The notes under the pieces: model-generated
What the model saw: only the letters and a program-made list of their open reading frames with translations
Database searches by the model: none
Told to the model about the DNA's origin: nothing
Shown: piece by piece, positions 7,037 to 8,629 of the stretch
How the letters are laid out: every line of letters starts with the position of its first letter
Numbering within the stretch: position 1 is the first letter of the stretch
Assembly (NCBI GenBank): GCA_002402245.1
Contig: NVVP01000049.1
Coordinates: 5,909 to 14,537, forward strand
Source: Gammaproteobacteria bacterium
Lineage (GTDB): Bacteria; Pseudomonadota; Gammaproteobacteria; Nitrosococcales; Methylophagaceae
Direction: 5' to 3'
DNA: 8,629 nucleotides
Translations under genes and position numbers: made by a program

Positions 7037-7907
7037 TACGGAAATCTAAGAAAATAGCATCATTCTCAAGTGTTTCTTTTAATAAAGCATGTTGCAATTT
7101 ATATTTAATATTACCTATTGCTAAGGCGCCAATACCTACTGCACCGGTTGAGTTTGATGCATGTTTCAGTGGTTCACCAAGGTCCATAATACCGATACCG
7201 GCAATACCTAAAGGTGGAACAGCATTCACATCACCGGCTACTTTAAGCTGTTTAGCATCACCTAAAACAGAGGCGTTAAGTACTTCAATACCTGCTTTAG
7301 CAGTACAAAATACAAGGTCTGCATCCGAAATCAAACGAGCCTTATCAGCATCAGAGGCCGCTGTAGTGGCATGAAGGTCAACGCCATAACGCTCTTTTGC
7401 TTCGGCGGCATACTCAAGCGCAGTATCGAGTGAAAAATGGTCTACGATAGTCGTATCTGCACCTTGCTGTGCTGCAATGACTGCGGTAGCCAAACCAACA
7501 GGACCCGTACCACCGAATACAATTGCACGGGAGCCTTTAAGGTCTTGATTGAAATTATTTTTAAGCTGCGCTTCAACAGCGGCAACCAAAGCGCCAGCCG
7601 TGGTAAATGCACCACTTGGATCGGCAAATACAGACATTGCAAAAGGAGGCATCATTGCTTTTTTAGCTGCATCCAACATATCCATAGCTAAACCAATATC
7701 TCGACCACCAATAAATAAGCCTGTTTGTTTTACGCCTGCTGGGCCACGAGAAAAGATAGCATCTTGGGTTAAACCTTCAACTTCTTCTAACTTTACATTG
7801 CTGTAAGGTACAACAACGTCATAACCTGAATCAACTGCCATGTTGATATCAAATGGGCTGTTATATTTCATTGGGTTGAGCATGTGAAAGACTGAACGCT
7901 TAGCCAT
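7005..7907 (-). CDS. mtdB: Methylene-tetrahydromethanopterin dehydrogenase MtdB
   Basis: This 300-residue cytoplasmic enzyme oxidises methylene-H4MPT to methenyl-H4MPT with NAD(P), the step after Fae in bacterial formaldehyde oxidation. The N-terminus MAKRSVFHMLNPMKYNSPFD and the later SLTQDSIFSR-like segment (GLTQDAIFSR, 45-54) match Methylobacterium MtdB (about 297 residues) rather than MtdA. Other conserved blocks are FIGGRD (65-70), FADPSGAFTTAGA (94-106), the nucleotide-binding FGGTGPVG (131-138), DVNAVPPLGIAG (226-237) and GIGALAIGN (258-266). AAGGAT 5-6 bases before the ATG at 7907 fixes the start. It lies 50 bases after the beta-RFAP synthase stop on the same strand, and its end overlaps the longest reading of the ATP-grasp gene by 32 bases, so all three are probably one operon. 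No odd residues are seen. Confidence 0.95.
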   Translation of the reverse strand: MAKRSVFHMLNPMKYNSPFDINMAVDSGYDVVVPYSNVKLEEVEGLTQDAIFSRGPAGVKQTGLFIGGRDIGLAMDMLDAAKKAMMPPFAMSVFADPSGAFTTAGALVAAVEAQLKNNFNQDLKGSRAIVFGGTGPVGLATAVIAAQQGADTTIVDHFSLDTALEYAAEAKERYGVDLHATTAASDADKARLISDADLVFCTAKAGIEVLNASVLGDAKQLKVAGDVNAVPPLGIAGIGIMDLGEPLKHASNSTGAVGIGALAIGNIKYKLQHALLKETLENDAIFLDFRNAFDGARKLV

Positions 7908-7911
7908 GGTA

Positions 7912-7917
7912 AATCCT
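7912..7917 (-). promoter_or_regulatory. Shine-Dalgarno site of mtdB
   Basis: On the minus strand AAGGAT ends four bases before the ACC-type context of the ATG at 7907. It is the only clear signal in the 50-base gap (7908-7957) between beta-RFAP synthase and mtdB. No convincing promoter or terminator was seen in that gap. Confidence 0.7.
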
Positions 7918-7957
7918 TATCTTTGTGGTTTATGTGTGTTTATCATAATCGCAATTA

Positions 7958-8629
7958 CTATAATATTTCAATATCTGCACCTTTTGAATTTGCAGATGTA
8001 ATTGAGAATGAAATATCATTTTTGTGTTCTGTATTTAAATAGTCTTGAAACTTATTAACTAATTCGTCTGCAGATTGTTTACTATCAACAAATACACAGC
8101 CTGTTGGCCCCCAAGAACTTTGAGAAATCCCTTTATGTCCAAGGCGTTGCGCATACCTTAGTAAGGCTCCAACTTTATTGCTGGCATAACGCCCTCCCTG
8201 AGCGGGAGCAAAATGGTCACCAATTAAAGATTGGATCTGTGTAATTGCTTGACCAAAATCTGTTATGTTTTGTTCGACTAAGGCTGGAAGTAATTTCATT
8301 AATGTTAAGTGACAGATCGTTTGAGAGGCGTTCAGCGGAAAAATGGGTAATGTTTTAAATGCATTCAGCTCATCATCACCATGCATGCCTTGATGGCCAT
8401 TGTCTAAAATAAGCACCATTTGCCATGCACTTGGAAATTCATAACGAGCAAGTAGGGGAGGAACAGTACTTGTACTAGCTAAGCCGCCATCAATGATGAA
8501 ACCACCGAGGTCAAATGTTGCAATACCAATTCCTGAGCGTGCGCCTCGGCCTAATTGCTCGGCAATCTCTCGAGTAGTGGCTGGAATATGGTGTAATTTA
8601 CATAATGCTGAACCAATGGTAAGAGCTAG
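7958..8629 (-). CDS. mptG: Beta-ribofuranosylaminobenzene 5'-phosphate (beta-RFAP) synthase, 5' end outside window
   Basis: Beta-RFAP synthase condenses PRPP with p-hydroxybenzoate or p-aminobenzoate, releasing CO2 and pyrophosphate, as the first committed step of methanopterin synthesis; it is a GHMP-kinase-like protein. The frame stays open from the TAG at 7958-7960 to the window edge, giving 223 C-terminal residues. The ATG at 8419 is therefore an internal Met, not the start. The visible part begins LALTIGSALCKLHHIPAT and carries the family signature GRGARSGIGIATFDLGGFII (fragment residues 27-46), followed by DGG, and then the C-terminal GISQSSWGPTGCVFV. Bacterial homologues have roughly 320-340 residues, so about 100 N-terminal ones are missing. 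The gene precedes mtdB on the same strand, linking cofactor synthesis to cofactor use. Confidence 0.93.
   Translation of the reverse strand, partial: LALTIGSALCKLHHIPATTREIAEQLGRGARSGIGIATFDLGGFIIDGGLASTSTVPPLLARYEFPSAWQMVLILDNGHQGMHGDDELNAFKTLPIFPLNASQTICHLTLMKLLPALVEQNITDFGQAITQIQSLIGDHFAPAQGGRYASNKVGALLRYAQRLGHKGISQSSWGPTGCVFVDSKQSADELVNKFQDYLNTEHKNDISFSITSANSKGADIEIL

Noticed and set aside
7437..7806. Plus-strand open frames opposite mtdB (7437-7691 and 7549-7806)
   Set aside because: They lie wholly inside the well-supported mtdB gene, resemble no known protein and lack ribosome sites; they follow from its codon composition.
7908..7957. Promoter for mtdB in the 50-base gap (TTGCGA and TATGAT/CATAAA-like words on the minus strand)
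   Set aside because: Spacing between the candidate boxes is wrong, and AT-rich sequence gives such words by chance.
7958..8419. A short 153-residue gene starting at ATG 8419
   Set aside because: The same frame is open to the window edge and the upstream part encodes the beta-RFAP synthase signature GRGARSGIG, so 8419 is an internal Met.

Overview
The window looks like chromosomal DNA of a low-GC (about 40% by eye) methylotrophic gammaproteobacterium. The glycyl-tRNA synthetase proteins and the order glyQ-glyS-gmhB-plsC are gammaproteobacterial in character. The minus-strand genes belong to the tetrahydromethanopterin (H4MPT)-linked formaldehyde oxidation pathway, which among Proteobacteria marks methylotrophs and methanotrophs. 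A Methylophaga-like organism or a low-GC gammaproteobacterial methanotroph fits best. This assignment is inference, because no 16S or other marker lies in the window.

Left block (1-5858, plus strand): five genes read as one tightly packed operon. They are the 3' part of glyQ, glyS (ATGA overlap), a GmhB-family HAD protein, plsC (TAATG overlap) and, 3 bases further on, a 704-residue REC-PAS-GGDEF-EAL protein resembling FimX. No gap exceeds about 12 bases. Two members appear to have lost catalytic residues. The GmhB homologue lacks the HAD nucleophile and the other key catalytic residues but keeps the fold and the zinc knuckle. The cyclic-di-GMP protein has degenerate REC, GGDEF and EAL motifs.

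Right block (5885-8629, minus strand): an H4MPT operon, read right to left. It holds beta-RFAP synthase (first step committed to the methanopterin cofactor; 5' end beyond the window), mtdB (methylene-H4MPT dehydrogenase, which uses that cofactor) and an ATP-grasp protein of unknown substrate whose start lies inside mtdB. The ATP-grasp gene has an unclear start, with a strong Shine-Dalgarno-like AAGGAG that precedes no start codon. It also carries a perfect 12-bp inverted repeat early in its coding sequence.

The two blocks converge with only 26 bases between stop codons and no convincing terminator. There is no gene-free stretch over 300 bases. I see no tRNA, rRNA, CRISPR array, insertion sequence or phage gene. 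The best candidates for new biology are the apparent pseudophosphatase and the unassigned ATP-grasp ligase.
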